From contig CM055868.1 in assembly GCA_029582165.1 (NCBI GenBank), positions 13,870,001 to 13,934,000 of the forward strand: a stretch of DNA of 64,000 nucleotides. Reading direction: 5' to 3'. A program made the translations under genes and the position numbers. The notes under the pieces are model-generated. The model saw only the letters and a program-made list of their open reading frames with translations. It did not search any database and was not told where the DNA came from. Shown in pieces: positions 10,906 to 22,237 of this stretch. The stretch is from Portulaca oleracea. Taxonomy: Eukaryota > Streptophyta > Magnoliopsida > Caryophyllales > Portulacaceae. Numbering within the stretch: the first letter of the stretch is position 1; each line of letters begins with the position of its first letter.

Positions 10906-11837
10906 TGGGATCGGGGGGCAACACTACTTGACCGTCTCCTTTGGTGCCCCAATGTAACGCTGCACAACACACACCACGAAACTAAAATATTAAAATTTTA
11001 TAGTAAAAAAACATTGAAATGTTATAATAGCCAACACGCATCATGGACAATATGTATCACATAAATGGATACCTAGTGTTTACATAATGGACATTGTAAC
11101 CGAACCAAATTATGCTTTTTTAGAATAATAATCAATCAAAATTTGGTGTTTATGCACGGACGTTACACCACATGATATCGCCAATGGACATCCAGTGTTT
11201 ACTGCACGGACAATACACATGGACATTAACAAATGCTCCGTAAACAAATAATTCCGCCATTAACAAATACCATATTATTAATTAGAAACATATGGACATC
11301 CAGTGTTTGATGCACGGACAATACACATGGACTCCCTAACTTAATAATGTGAACATCAAAACCCTATTTTTTGTGCAATATCATGCTCTGTTTTCACCAT
11401 TTGTTCTAATCACATGGATTCTTGATCGTTCATGGCGAATGTAGGATTGATGTCCAATGGCGAATATAAGATTGATGTTCAATTTACATCATTATAATTG
11501 ATCTTACATATGATTTAATGAATCCATGGGGATGTTCTACGTGATTATATTGAAATTATACTTTACCTCATCTCAACTTCGTCCATGGCTAATATATGAT
11601 TGATGTCCATTTTCGCGGCGTCGTCTCAGTCCAGTAGTTTAACGATGGCCTTCTCCGGCGGACAGCGACGACGATGAACAATGGTGGTCGGTTTTTCTCT
11701 TCAACGGGGGCCAACGATGACCTTCTCCAAGATTGTGCAGAATTCTATTATTCTTTCTGTTTTTTTTTTTGGGATCTTCAAAAACGTAATCAACCTAGGA
11801 CAAAACTATAGCAATTAGGAAAGAGAAGGGTGGGAAT

Positions 11838-12069
<232 letters not shown>

Positions 12070-12792
12070 CAGCTGGCCAGAGTGACCTCCGGCGTCTTCG
12101 CCGCCGTCCATGGTGGTGAGCCTGACCGCTCCCGTCACTCATCATTGCTGTATATCGATCTACAGGTCAGTTGCTTATACTGAGAACCGATTTGGTTCGA
12201 AATGGGTTTCGATTGCTTGATTTGAAGTTGAGAGATCTGAGATCGAGATTTAGGGTCTCTGCTTGATCTTTCACTTTCAATTCTGGGTTTTCGTTTTCTG
12301 CTCTAGGTTTAGAACTTGGATTTTGATTTTCTGGTATCGAGTCAAATCTCCTGGAATTCGGTGCTCATCTTCTCAAGTTCGATTTGCAGTTCTAGGGCTT
12401 GTTTCTTGATCTGCCTTTTTGCTTCTGGGATCGAGTCAACTCTACTGGATTTGGTGCTCGTTGTTTCGATTTGAAGTTCTAGATTGGGTTGTTTAATTCT
12501 TGATCTGCAATTTGTGCCGTGGGTATAGATGTTGAGATTTGTTTAGTAGTCTCGAAGCTGGAATCTCGAACAGATCAAACTACTTGATCTGCACTCTGCA
12601 TTTTCTGGGTTCGAGCTACTGAAATTCGAATATCTCAAGCTTGAATTGAACCCCTATTTCAAATTGGCAGACCTCTATGGGGTTTGAATCTAAAGAAGAG
12701 ACTGACGTTTCTGGCTTGTATTTGAGCTAAATCTGAGAATTGAATCGTGAAAGCCCTGTGTTGCTTGATATCTTTACTGGCTGCATCTGGAA

Positions 12793-14007
12793 ATGGTGGC
12801 AACTAGGCAAAACACGCAGAACTCTGCCGGCCGAAACCCAACACCAGCGGCAAAAACAAGCAAACAAAAAGGAAACCTGAAAATAGGTAGCCAACAGGAA
12901 ATTGTCAGCAACGATCAAACTACCGTCATCCAAACTACAACTGGAAAAAATCAACTGAGGAACTTATCCTGGAGTCGTTTAGTAAAGAACCAAAGATGAG
13001 TTCTTATGCCTCTCTTTTCAAACAAGATGATGGGATGCAATTGCAATACATGGAACCAATTCATATAGAAGGAATGACATGTGCCAAGCTAGAAAGAGAA
13101 TATGTGATGGAAACCATTGAGTACTGGAACAACTCGGTCATCTGCTGTGTTCTCGGTGCGAATCCACCCATTGAGGTCATGAATGGTTTTCGACGTAGAA
13201 TTTGGTGACAATTGGAAATTGTGCAAATCTCTGACGTTAAAAAGGGAATGTACATGGTCAGATTTAATTCAACTGCGGATAAAGATAAGGCTTTAACCCA
13301 AGGATTCTATTTTTTTGATAGTAAGCCTATCATTGTAAGGGAATGGAACGAAAATCTCGACATGGATGGTGATTCAATTGCTTCACTACCTATTTGGGTA
13401 ACCATGCCTGACCTTCCCTTCAAATTCTGGAGCAGTGACGGCCTCAGCAAAATAGCAAGTGTACTAGGGGTCCCTATTAAAACTGATAGACGAACAAAGG
13501 ACCGGGTCAAGTTGGGATATGTGCGAATCCTCATTGAAATGCAACTCAAAGGAGCATTCCCTGAATATGTTGACTACATCGATCACAATGACAATTTAAT
13601 GCGTCAGCGCATTCAATATGACTGGAAGCCAATTCGCTGTGCACATTGCAAGATGTTTGGCCATGAAGAAGCTAATTGTAAGAAGAAATAACAATGCAAC
13701 TACTATCACAAAACAGGGCATGAAGAGCATCAATGCAAGAAAAAAAAATGTGGACAGCAACAAAGCTGAGCATAAGACAAATAAAGCCAGGCCAAAATCA
13801 GACGCAGAGGGATTTAGTAAGCCAAAAAATTCTCAGGTGTGGAGACCAACAACCCAACCAAATAAAATGATCAATACCAATCGATTTGAAGCCCTGAGGG
13901 ATGAAGGAGATAATACAATATCTAATTCGATGAATGATGGCAATGCCCAAACTCCAAAACAAAACCTGGATGCAGAACATTCTCAGTTGGAACGTCAGGG
14001 GGCTTAA
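12793..14007 (+). pseudogene. LINE ORF1 (RNA-binding, DUF4283-like plus zinc knuckles), broken
   Basis: The first ATG (MVATRQNTQNSAGRN) is at 12793. The frame shifts near 12995, has an in-frame TGA at 13206 and a TAA at 13689, then shifts again in an A run near 13740. The central part (13212-13640) has the pattern of plant LINE ORF1 proteins: VRFNSTADKDKALTQG, then WVTMPDLPFKFW and a first CCHC knuckle CAHCKMFGHEEANC. A second knuckle after the TAA reads CNYYHKTGHEEHQC, where one Cys is now Tyr. The protein would bind element RNA. The C-terminal tail overlaps the start of ORF2. Confidence 0.7.
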
Positions 14008-15025
14008 CAGCCCAGAGAAGCAAGAAGACCTGCGGGTCTTCTTGCATCAACAGGGGGCGAGTCTAATTGGTCTTTATGAAATAAAAATCCCCCAACGAAA
14101 CATTGATACGTTCCACAACAGTGTTTTTGGCCATTGGAATTCGATTACAAACATTCAGCACTGTCAAAAAGTTCGCATCTGGGTTGCTTGGAACCCTCGA
14201 GCCTACGAAGCAGAAATTTTGGGTAGCTCTGACCAGCATATACATATGAAAATTATAGCTGTTCAAAACAATAACACCTTTCACATAACTTGGGTCTATG
14301 GGCACAATGATCTCGGTGAGAGAGAACCTCTTTGGGAAGCTCTTCGTGATATCGCAGATAGGATGGAAGGTCCTTGGGCAGTGATAGGTGCCTTTAATGC
14401 AATAATTTCAGAAGAAGAAAGAATCGGTGGAGCCAAAGTTGAATCTTTCATGACCCAGCCGATGACACAATGTATCCAGCAATGTTGCCTTCATGAACCA
14501 CCATACTCTGGGACGTACTACACCTGGACCAATGGTCATGTCCGCTCCAGGTTAGATCGCCTTCTTGTGAACCCGCATTGGTACCTAATTACAGACTTGA
14601 TGCAAGTTCATTTTAAAGCATGCGGTCTGTCAGATCATTCAGTTATCACTATCAACTTCATGGAGATGGAAAAACATAAGCAACCCTTTAAGTTTTGCGA
14701 CACGTGGAATAAAGATAAGAGGTTCAACCATCTGATTAAGGACACACTAATGGAGATCCCGGAGGGTCACAAAATGTTTCAATTAACACAATACCTCCAC
14801 AAGTTGCGCCCGAAACTACAAGCACTACATAAAGACCGCTTCTCAGTATTCACACTCAAGAAATCGCAGCAAGATATAATCTTAGCAATCTCCAGGATAG
14901 ACTCAGTCAAGATCCGACAAATCCAGTACTCCAGCAAGAAAAGAAGAACCAGAGATGTACCTACTATGACATTTACATTCGTCCTTGCTTTTGAAACGAC
15001 AGCAAAGCAAACTAGATTGGGATGA
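13934..15025 (+). pseudogene. LINE ORF2, endonuclease part, catalytic residues altered
   Basis: The AP-endonuclease-like domain begins ILSWNVRGLNSPEKQ (about 13979). It continues with LYEIKI (family: ETK), VIGAFNAI (family: GDFNA, so the Asp is replaced by Ala), SRLDRLLV and LSDHSVI. In active elements it nicks target DNA for target-primed reverse transcription. The frame is lost near 14930 and continues in the +1 frame (WDDMGDSFSKLFFAKM). The substitution in GDFNA alone should abolish nicking. Confidence 0.75.
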
Positions 15026-15214
15026 TATGGGTGACAGCTTCTCAAAATTATTCTTCGCCAAGATGAGACAGAAGCGCACCCGGCTATACATTCGTGAAAT
15101 AGAAACTGCTAATGGCATCAAAGTCACAGTGCTTCAGGAGGTAAATGATCAACTCAGCTTGTTCTATAAAAACCTACTTGGCAATCCAGACATACAGCAA
15201 ACATCAACGTAGGA

Positions 15215-16330
15215 CGACATATTCCTTACAGGCCCTCAACTAACAGGTACTCAACAACTCAGACTCAGTAGGCCAATCACAGAAAAGGACATAAAAGAGG
15301 CCATCTTCACAATTCCCAATGATAAGACACCCGGACTAGATGGGTATTCCAGTGGTTTTTATAAAAAAATGCTGGAATCAAATAGGAGACCTTGTCTCCG
15401 CTGCTGCTCAGGAGTTTTTTATCACTGGGAAACTCCTGAAACAACTAAATGCAACTAATTTGGCTCTTATACCGAAGGTGGCAAACCCCAGCAAAGTCAC
15501 TGAGTTCCGTCCTATCACATGCTGTAACACCTTTTACAAAGGACTCACCAAAATCCTCGCCTCCCGGATAAGAGAGGTCCTCCCTGACCTAATCAACCCG
15601 AGTTAAGGGGCTTTTATGCCCGGCCGATAGCTTCTTCATAATGTTCTACTTTGCCAAGAGATTGTAAGGGGTTACAACCAATCAGCCATTGCTCCTAGAT
15701 GCTTGATGAAAATAAATCTCCAAAACGCCTTCGACTCGGTGCATTGGGACTTCATTGAAGAAGCCCTCCACGCATACCGTGTCCCAGGCTGGCTTATTAA
15801 CTGCATAATGGCTTGTGTCACAACTCCCACCTTCTCAATTTGCTCGAATGGCATCTCTTCACCCAGCTTCAGGGGCAAACGGGGCCTTAAGCAAGGAGAC
15901 CCTATGTCTCCCCTCCTCTTTGTTCTAACAATGGAATATCTGTCACGATCCATCCAGTACTTTGTCAGAAAACAAGTGGGTTTTAAGTATCATCCAAACT
16001 GCAAGCGTTTGCAACTCACTCATCTTGTTTTTGCCGACGATCTCATCTTGTTCTCCTCAGCAAATAGCATCTCTATCCAAACGCTTAAGAAAGCTTTTGA
16101 CCACTTCTCAGCAGCCATGGGTCTTGTTGCAAACAATGGGAAATCTGAAGTGGTAATGGGGGGTGTGCCCCGTAATGTGGCTAATGCACTCATTGAAGAA
16201 ACAGGATTCCAAGAAGGAGCACTTCCCTTCAAATACCTGGGGATCCCTATCTCCTCCTGTAACCTCACAAAAAATGATGCCAACATACTTGTGGAGAAGA
16301 TCCTTTCGCGAATCAAAACTTAAGAAAGTA
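15215..16330 (+). pseudogene. LINE ORF2, reverse transcriptase part
   Basis: Recognisable motifs in order are KDIKEAIFTIPNDKTPGLDG, LIPKVANPSKVTEFRPITCC, MKINLQNAFDSVHWDF (family KIDLxKAFDSV, so the first catalytic Asp is Asn), GLKQGDPMSPLLFVL, HLVFADDLILF (the FADD catalytic pair is intact) and FKYLGIPI. Frame changes occur near 15350 and 15605. The longest open piece is 15703-16323. Confidence 0.8.
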
Positions 16331-17440
16331 GGCACATCTCTTATGCTGGGAGAGGCACACTCATAAACTCAGTCCTGATGGGGATTTATAGTTTTTGGGC
16401 AAGAATTCTCGTCATTCCTAAGCATGCCATAGAAGAAATTACTCGTTTCTGCCACAACTTTCTCTGGGGATCATCCTCACAATATAGTAAAGCCCCTATG
16501 GCTGCCTGGGGGTTGTATGCCGACCAAAGCAGTTGGGTGGATTAGGTCTCCGAGTCCTAACAACCTAGAACAATGCCACCATTGTCCGACTAGTGTGGGC
16601 GATTCAGAGGAAAGAGGATAACTTATGGGTCCAATGGATTCATACAAAATACATTCGAGGGTCATCCTGGTGGGACTATCACCCTCCTTATGATGTCTGC
16701 ACTTACTTCAAGCACCTTTGCCATATAAAAGATTGCTTCAAAAGGGGTTGTGAACCCGGACATAGATGACACTGGAAAGAAGGGGGGCTACAACCGATGG
16801 AGATTACAATGTGACGGAGGGGTATATATGGAGCCTTGGAAGCATGAACGAGGTTGGATGGGCCTCAATCATTTGGAACCCACTGGCAATCCCGCGACAT
16901 ACCTTCATCAGTTGGGTCCTATTACATGGCAGGCTTCCTGTAAGAGCAAGGACAATGCGGTGGAAAGCTGGAGGTGACTCCAATTGCCCCTTATGCAATT
17001 TGGAGGTTGAAACTATCGACCTCCTTTTACTGGATTGCGATTATGGGAAGGAGGTGAGACAAGAAATGAGAGCCTGGGGGCTTAGTCAACTATCCACACT
17101 CAGGAATGGAGACACCATCTGGGCGAGCTACGAAAACACAGCAAAGAAGCTCAACTGAATTGTGCTTTCCTCACAGCGTATGTCTACCACATCTGGACCG
17201 AAAGAAATAACCGTGTCCATAAAAAACATGGCACTACTCCACATGTGATTGCAAAAAAAGTGAAAAATGATGTAATCAACAAAGTCCTTCTGGTAGCAAA
17301 ATCTAGGAAGAAGTACAAGAGTCTTGTAGACACGGTGCTTAGTAGACCTTGCAAAGCTGATCCGAGATCTGAAATCCGATCCGAAAAATCCGAACCCGAA
17401 CCTGAATCCGATTTGACGCCGAAATGGATGATCCGATCTT
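16331..17440 (+). pseudogene. LINE ORF2 C-terminal region with zf-RVT-like domain
   Basis: After the polymerase, 16766-17158 keeps the plant LINE zinc-binding region: WVLLHGRLPVRARTMRW followed by CPLCNLEVETIDLLLLDC. Then YHIWTERNNRVHKKHG (about 17178-17230) and a basic tail to about 17440 follow. Several frameshifts separate these pieces. No RNase H motif is visible. Confidence 0.65.
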
Positions 17441-17540
17441 GATCCGAACCCGGAGATAATCCGACCCCGAATCTGATCCGAATCTCAACACGAATTTTAC
17501 TGAATAAGAAAGAGATCCGAAATAATTTGGAATTTTACCG
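17355..17540. repeat. TCCGAACCC/ATCCGAAT-type simple repeat
   Basis: Degenerate short repeats of ATCCGAACCC and ATCCGAATCTG run through the LINE 3' end and beyond. Confidence 0.65.
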
Positions 17541-17607
17541 AATTTTTGGATATATCTTTAAAACCAAATTATTACTATCTCAAAAATTTCAAATTACATT
17601 TTCAAAA

Positions 17608-17972
17608 GGGTTTTTGGATTTAATATACTGAATTTTTCGGGTATTGGACAATAATACACTGAACTTTGACCTTTGACAATAATACACTGTACTTTGGGGG
17701 GTGTTGAACAATAATGCACTCAGTATGATTTTGGCAATGACTAACTTGGTGGCAATCCTATGTAGCGGGTGGAGAAGATGAATTGGTCCAAAAATATTTG
17801 TCTTTTCGGTCTGCCACATAAAATTGTCACCAAGTTCGCCACCGTCGAAATTGTCTCGAGTGCATTATTGTTCAACACCCCCCAAAGTTCAGCGCATTAT
17901 TGTCCAAGGTCAAAGTTCAGTGCATTATTGTCCAATACCCCAAAAGTTCAGTATATTAGCGTCCAAAATTCC
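17608..17972. mobile_element. Mutator-type MITE with 9-bp target duplication
   Basis: A 365-bp foldback has ends GGGTTTTTGGATTTAATATA and, reverse-complemented, GGAATTTTGGACGCTAATAT. The inverted repeats extend about 125 bp with the shared word ATTGGACAATAAT. The 9-bp TTTTCAAAA occurs directly before (17599-17607) and directly after (17973-17981), the duplication size of Mutator-like elements. The centre (17735-17845) is unique. It encodes nothing. Confidence 0.85.
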
Positions 17973-17981
17973 TTTTCAAAA

Positions 17982-18928
17982 TATGGAATGTTTCTCAAAG
18001 TGACTAACAAACTTAAACCATAAGTCATCCATAATTAAATTAGCTCCTCTACCAATCAAAACATAAAAAACATATTGCAGATCAAATGTTTGTTGGTTAA
18101 ACTAACAACATTCTCATAGTCTAACAAGATCAAACGAAAATCGTTCCAAATCAGTAGCTGGAATGTTGGCACCCAGTTATAAGTTGACGAGCGGCACAAT
18201 CCTCACCATCACGTACATGGAAATTGAAGTAACATTATATTACTGATACTTTTTTACATGCTGACAACTACAATAAGAAGTAACAATGTAAAGTAGAAAA
18301 AGGTTCGTCATAATCAAATTATATGACAGAAAACATTGATTCAATAAAATAAAAAATCACAATCTAACCTTAGAACCTTTATGTTAGAGATGGAGTTTCA
18401 AATCTAGTCATATAACAAAAACTAACATTTCTAAAACGTCTAGAAAATTCCAAAAATTAAAACAAATCAACAAAGAAAATCTAGTCATATAGTCCTGCTC
18501 TTAATGTCATGATTTCTATTTTGATTTGTCCCTAAATATTGTCATATTTGACTACGTAATACAAATTTTTCATGCCTCTAAGCATACATGATAACAATTT
18601 ACAATTTGTTGTCAAGGTTAGCATATGGGCAGCCAAAGCATAAGAATAAGATAAAGTACATATATGTCACAACAAAGTAGTGGAAACATAGAAATTCTTG
18701 TTTTACCACGAATCTGACTAGAACCATGTGGGTGTTACCCACAACATATTAGCACCCACAACATATTAGCTATATTTATTGAAGTGACCCAAAATTCAGA
18801 AGATAGAATGCATGAGTAGATGATTACAGCAACATATATTTTTCATCGACCCGTATAAACCTTCTGATATGGATACTGATCGATCATACTGCACACTTCA
18901 TCTATCAGATCAATTCACCCCAATAAGC
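17982..18928. other. Intergenic, no gene seen
   Basis: AT-rich sequence without recognisable coding or repeat structure, apart from a small direct duplication (CACCCACAACATATTAGC) near 18740-18770. Confidence 0.5.
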
Positions 18929-19221
18929 ATGTCTTTGGTACCGAGAGACAGGATTAGCAACTTACCTTTGGATGTTATGCGCTGAATTCTTCAATTTCTA
19001 CCCCTCGAAGATGCATCCAAAATGAGTGTCTTATCTACCTATTCAAACATTTGCTGAGAAGTCCACTGCTCCGTCTATAGTCGAGGAAAGAGTTCGAGTT
19101 CTTGAATATTCGAATGCAGTCAACAACATCCTTCTGAACCATGTCATCCCTATTCGTAAGTTTGTGTCCTGGCCACATGATCAAGATTGGCTAGCCTTGT
19201 CACTCTTTCTATCGTATGCTT
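18929..19221 (+). pseudogene. F-box protein fragment
   Basis: From ATG 18929 the frame reads DRISNLPLDVMR, an in-frame TGA, then ILQFLPLEDASKMSVLS. This is the plant F-box pattern (DxISxLPxDVxxxILxFLPxxDAxxxSVLS), where the stop replaces one residue. After a frame change near 19050, ERVRVLEYSNAVNNILLNHVIPIRKF matches the region that follows the F-box in F-box/LRR/FBD proteins. F-box proteins recruit substrates to SCF ubiquitin ligases. Only the N-terminal part remains, and the stop and frameshift make it non-functional. Confidence 0.6.
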
Positions 19222-20329
19222 AGTGAGACCCTCCTGAAAAAAGAGCAAAGGGCCTCGTGAAAGATGAGACATGGGAGAATCAATTCGCAACTGCTTTTGA
19301 ATTACAACATGAATAGAGTTATAAATTAACTGTGCAGTTATACAAATAAATCTTGAAATGGAATCATTTTGAATCTGGATACACAAAATTCCCCATGATT
19401 TACTGAGAGGGATATTACAACTTTCCTACCACTTGAACTAATAAAAACTAAAACACTTTAGTTTTTCTTAGATCAATTAGAAATTAAAAAAAGAGAGAAA
19501 ATCAATTGCTACATCGATTTTTCTGAATTTTTTACTAATTTTTCTTGTTTCAAATTATCTATCATTTTACAATCCCAATAATGTATTACTTATTACTTTT
19601 CTTATTTTACCCTTAACATTGAATAAAACTCCAAAAGTTAACTTTATTAAGGATATTTATGTAATTTTTTACTAAGTGCGGCATAATCTTATGTGATATT
19701 GATTTTCTCCTATCACCTCCAAAAGACAAAATAACCGAGAGAATACAACGCAAAATATATACTAATTAATCAAACTTAATTAAACCCAATCAATTCCCAA
19801 CAAAGCCAATAAAAATCAAACTCTAAAAGCTAAGTAGGTGGTCCTGCCTTCAATCTAATTTCAATTTAATTTCTACCCATTCCCAAGTCCCAATCTACTT
19901 CTGATTTTTACCATTGCCTTTTCACTGTCAATTTGACTGCAATAGTTTGCATGTAAAGAAGAGGAATTGGTGAAGGAGGCTACATAAGAGAAGGGCGACA
20001 ACAATAGTAAATTTCTTTTTTTTTTTAAAAAAAAAGTCCAGAGATACATGCAGAGATACTTATACTGATCCATTGAATGTTAAATAATTATAACATGGCC
20101 AAATATGAGAATTTCTCTAGTAAATAATCCATTGATTGTTCAATGTTATAATATTGGCGAAATATGAGAATTTCTCAACTACACCTATAGGACAAAAATT
20201 GTGAAAACAGAAACATGCATAAAAGGACTAGAAAAGAGATGAAAGAGGCAGCTGAAAGGCTCTCAGGAAGGACAAATGAACAATAACGCCACAAACAACA
20301 GGAGAAACCAGAAAAGAAAGTATACTTAC
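19222..20329. other. Intergenic, no gene seen
   Basis: AT-rich. A word ATTTCTC near 20110 and 20170 and the adjoining AATATGAGAATTTCTC form a small direct repeat. No coding similarity was found. Confidence 0.5.
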
Positions 20330-20603
20330 AGTATGCTTTTCATTATGGTAGTCAAGATCATCACGCAATGTTATGTAGAACTGAAACCAAGAGCAGTCTA
20401 TTAATGTCATAATCTGATGGGAGCTGCTGCATTATAATTTTCTTTTTTTCCCCAAGGTAACTTGTAACAGGCAAAGCATATCAATTTGCATGAAAAAGAG
20501 GGACCTGAGATGCATTTAGGTTCTCTCCAGCACTAGCCATAGCGACAGTACCCATCTTTGAGTGCTTCAGGTCAGGATGAATCTCATCATTGAAAAAGCG
20601 AGC
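20330..20603 (-). pseudogene. Two-exon fragment of a CYP59-like peptidyl-prolyl isomerase (cyclophilin)
   Basis: On the minus strand, exon 20603-20505 encodes ARFFNDEIHPDLKHSKMG followed by TVAMASAGENLNASQ. Exon 20380-20330 encodes FYITLRDDLDYHNEKHT. The intron 20504-20381 has GT/AG ends, and the second exon is followed by GTAAGT. This matches the core of the cyclophilin domain of the multidomain nuclear CYP59 family, which has an RNA-recognition motif downstream. Flanking exons are absent, so this is a fragment. Retained introns mean DNA-level duplication or capture, not retroposition. Confidence 0.65.
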
Positions 20604-20625
20604 CTAGTCACCATAGAAACCTAAA

Positions 20626-20893
20626 AACAACCCCCTCCCCCCCCCCCCCCCCGAAAAAAGGAAATAAAATTGTAGACATCAGTTCATTTGATGTACTGCA
20701 GTGCCAGATTCAGTGAGCAAGTGCCTCGATGAGCAAGAGAAATCACAAACAGAATGTTGTAATTCTGAAATAGACATACTTGTTGTGGCTGATTGTTTGG
20801 CTCAAAGTCATATTACATAGATGTTATCTCTTAATCAATCATCAGTCATTCAAACAAAGGAACCCATCCCATAAGATCCCCCCCCCCCCCCAA
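20626..20893. repeat. Two poly-C tracts
   Basis: A C-rich run (about 20626-20652, one T inside) and another (20878-20891) lie 230 bp apart beside the cyclophilin fragment. Lengths may be unreliable in assembly. Confidence 0.8.
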
Positions 20894-22237
20894 GGGTTTG
20901 GTGAAGTATAAATTTTTTTGCATCCATACCCCTGATAGCAAAAGCCAGAGGGGCACTTTCTAAGTAATGCATGAAGAATGTTTTTGGTATAACACACTAT
21001 ACTAAAGAAGCAACTAATCAGCAGTGATCTACTCTAATATCAGAGTGTAAAGAACAATATTGAAATATATGAAAACAAAAAATTGATCTGTTCTCAATCT
21101 AACTCTCTTCACTGAAACACAATGATCTAATCTCAACTCACAAAAACAATATTGAAATATATTCTACCAACTAGAAACACAACAAGAACAACCAGAACAA
21201 CAAGAAACTCAACATGGAGACAGAATTTGATATGCAATTGTAGAAATATTCCACCAAAGCAAGCCAATCAACAACTAAATATATCGCAATTATAGAATAT
21301 AACGCCTAATTCCAGATTAGCAATGGACTCTCTTCACTGAAACACAACGATCTGCTCTCAACTCACAAAAACAATATCGAAAGATACGAAAATCAAAATT
21401 TGAATTGAAGCTCACCAATTCAAAACAGAAACTGAAAGAAATTGACAATCACCATATAGGGAACATCTTAGGGTACAGAGAAAAACGTGGGTTTTTTTGC
21501 AGAAATATTTATTATTTGAAATTTGCAACATCTATATTTTTACTCCTTACTATCATTATTTTAAAATAAACGAGTCTTGAAATTTGCAACATCCGAGACC
21601 AACAACAGTTCAAGGGTACAAACAATGTAATGTGTGCATTATGATCTTTGTTTGTGTAGTGCTTCCTATGTTTCAACTGAGCATGAAATCTTGTTATGTA
21701 AATTCATTCAGAAACAGAAACACTGATAGGTGAGCAATTGGTTGCGTTAAGGGTTTCAATGCCCAGAAACCACAATCCCCAAAATCAATCTTGGGCGGAC
21801 ACCGAAGTCCAAACATAAAAATAAACAAATTGCAACCAAAATAGAGAAGTGTCAAACCAACCAAAAACCTAGGCCTTCGAATTAGAATACAACGTAACCT
21901 AATTACCTAAATAATCTCAGTTGACTTGATAACGAAAAATTGAAGCGCATGTGAAAACTAAGAACAAATTAGAGCAAATGAATATTAGATGACCGACTTA
22001 CTTTTTTCGACGGATAACAGATGAACACCAAGACGAACAACAGATGAATATCGACCGAATTGAAGCAACAGGAGAGAAATTTGGCGGACAGAAGACACCG
22101 ATGCAGCGCAGATGAGTAGGTGGATGACCAGCGTTGTTGAATAGGGCAGACGACTAACGGGAAGAGCAATTTGGTGGTGACTGGTGCGTGACTAATTTGG
22201 GAGGGGGGAATATGAAAATTTAGGAGTGGCGCCCATA
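20894..22237. other. Intergenic, small direct duplication only
   Basis: The segment ACTCTCTTCACTGAAACACAA with following GATCTNNTCTCAACTCACA occurs twice (about 21102-21150 and 21330-21375), an old local duplication. No gene recognised. On the minus strand 22190-21970 resembles an untranslated leader with a GTAAGT donor, without an identifiable product. Confidence 0.4.
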
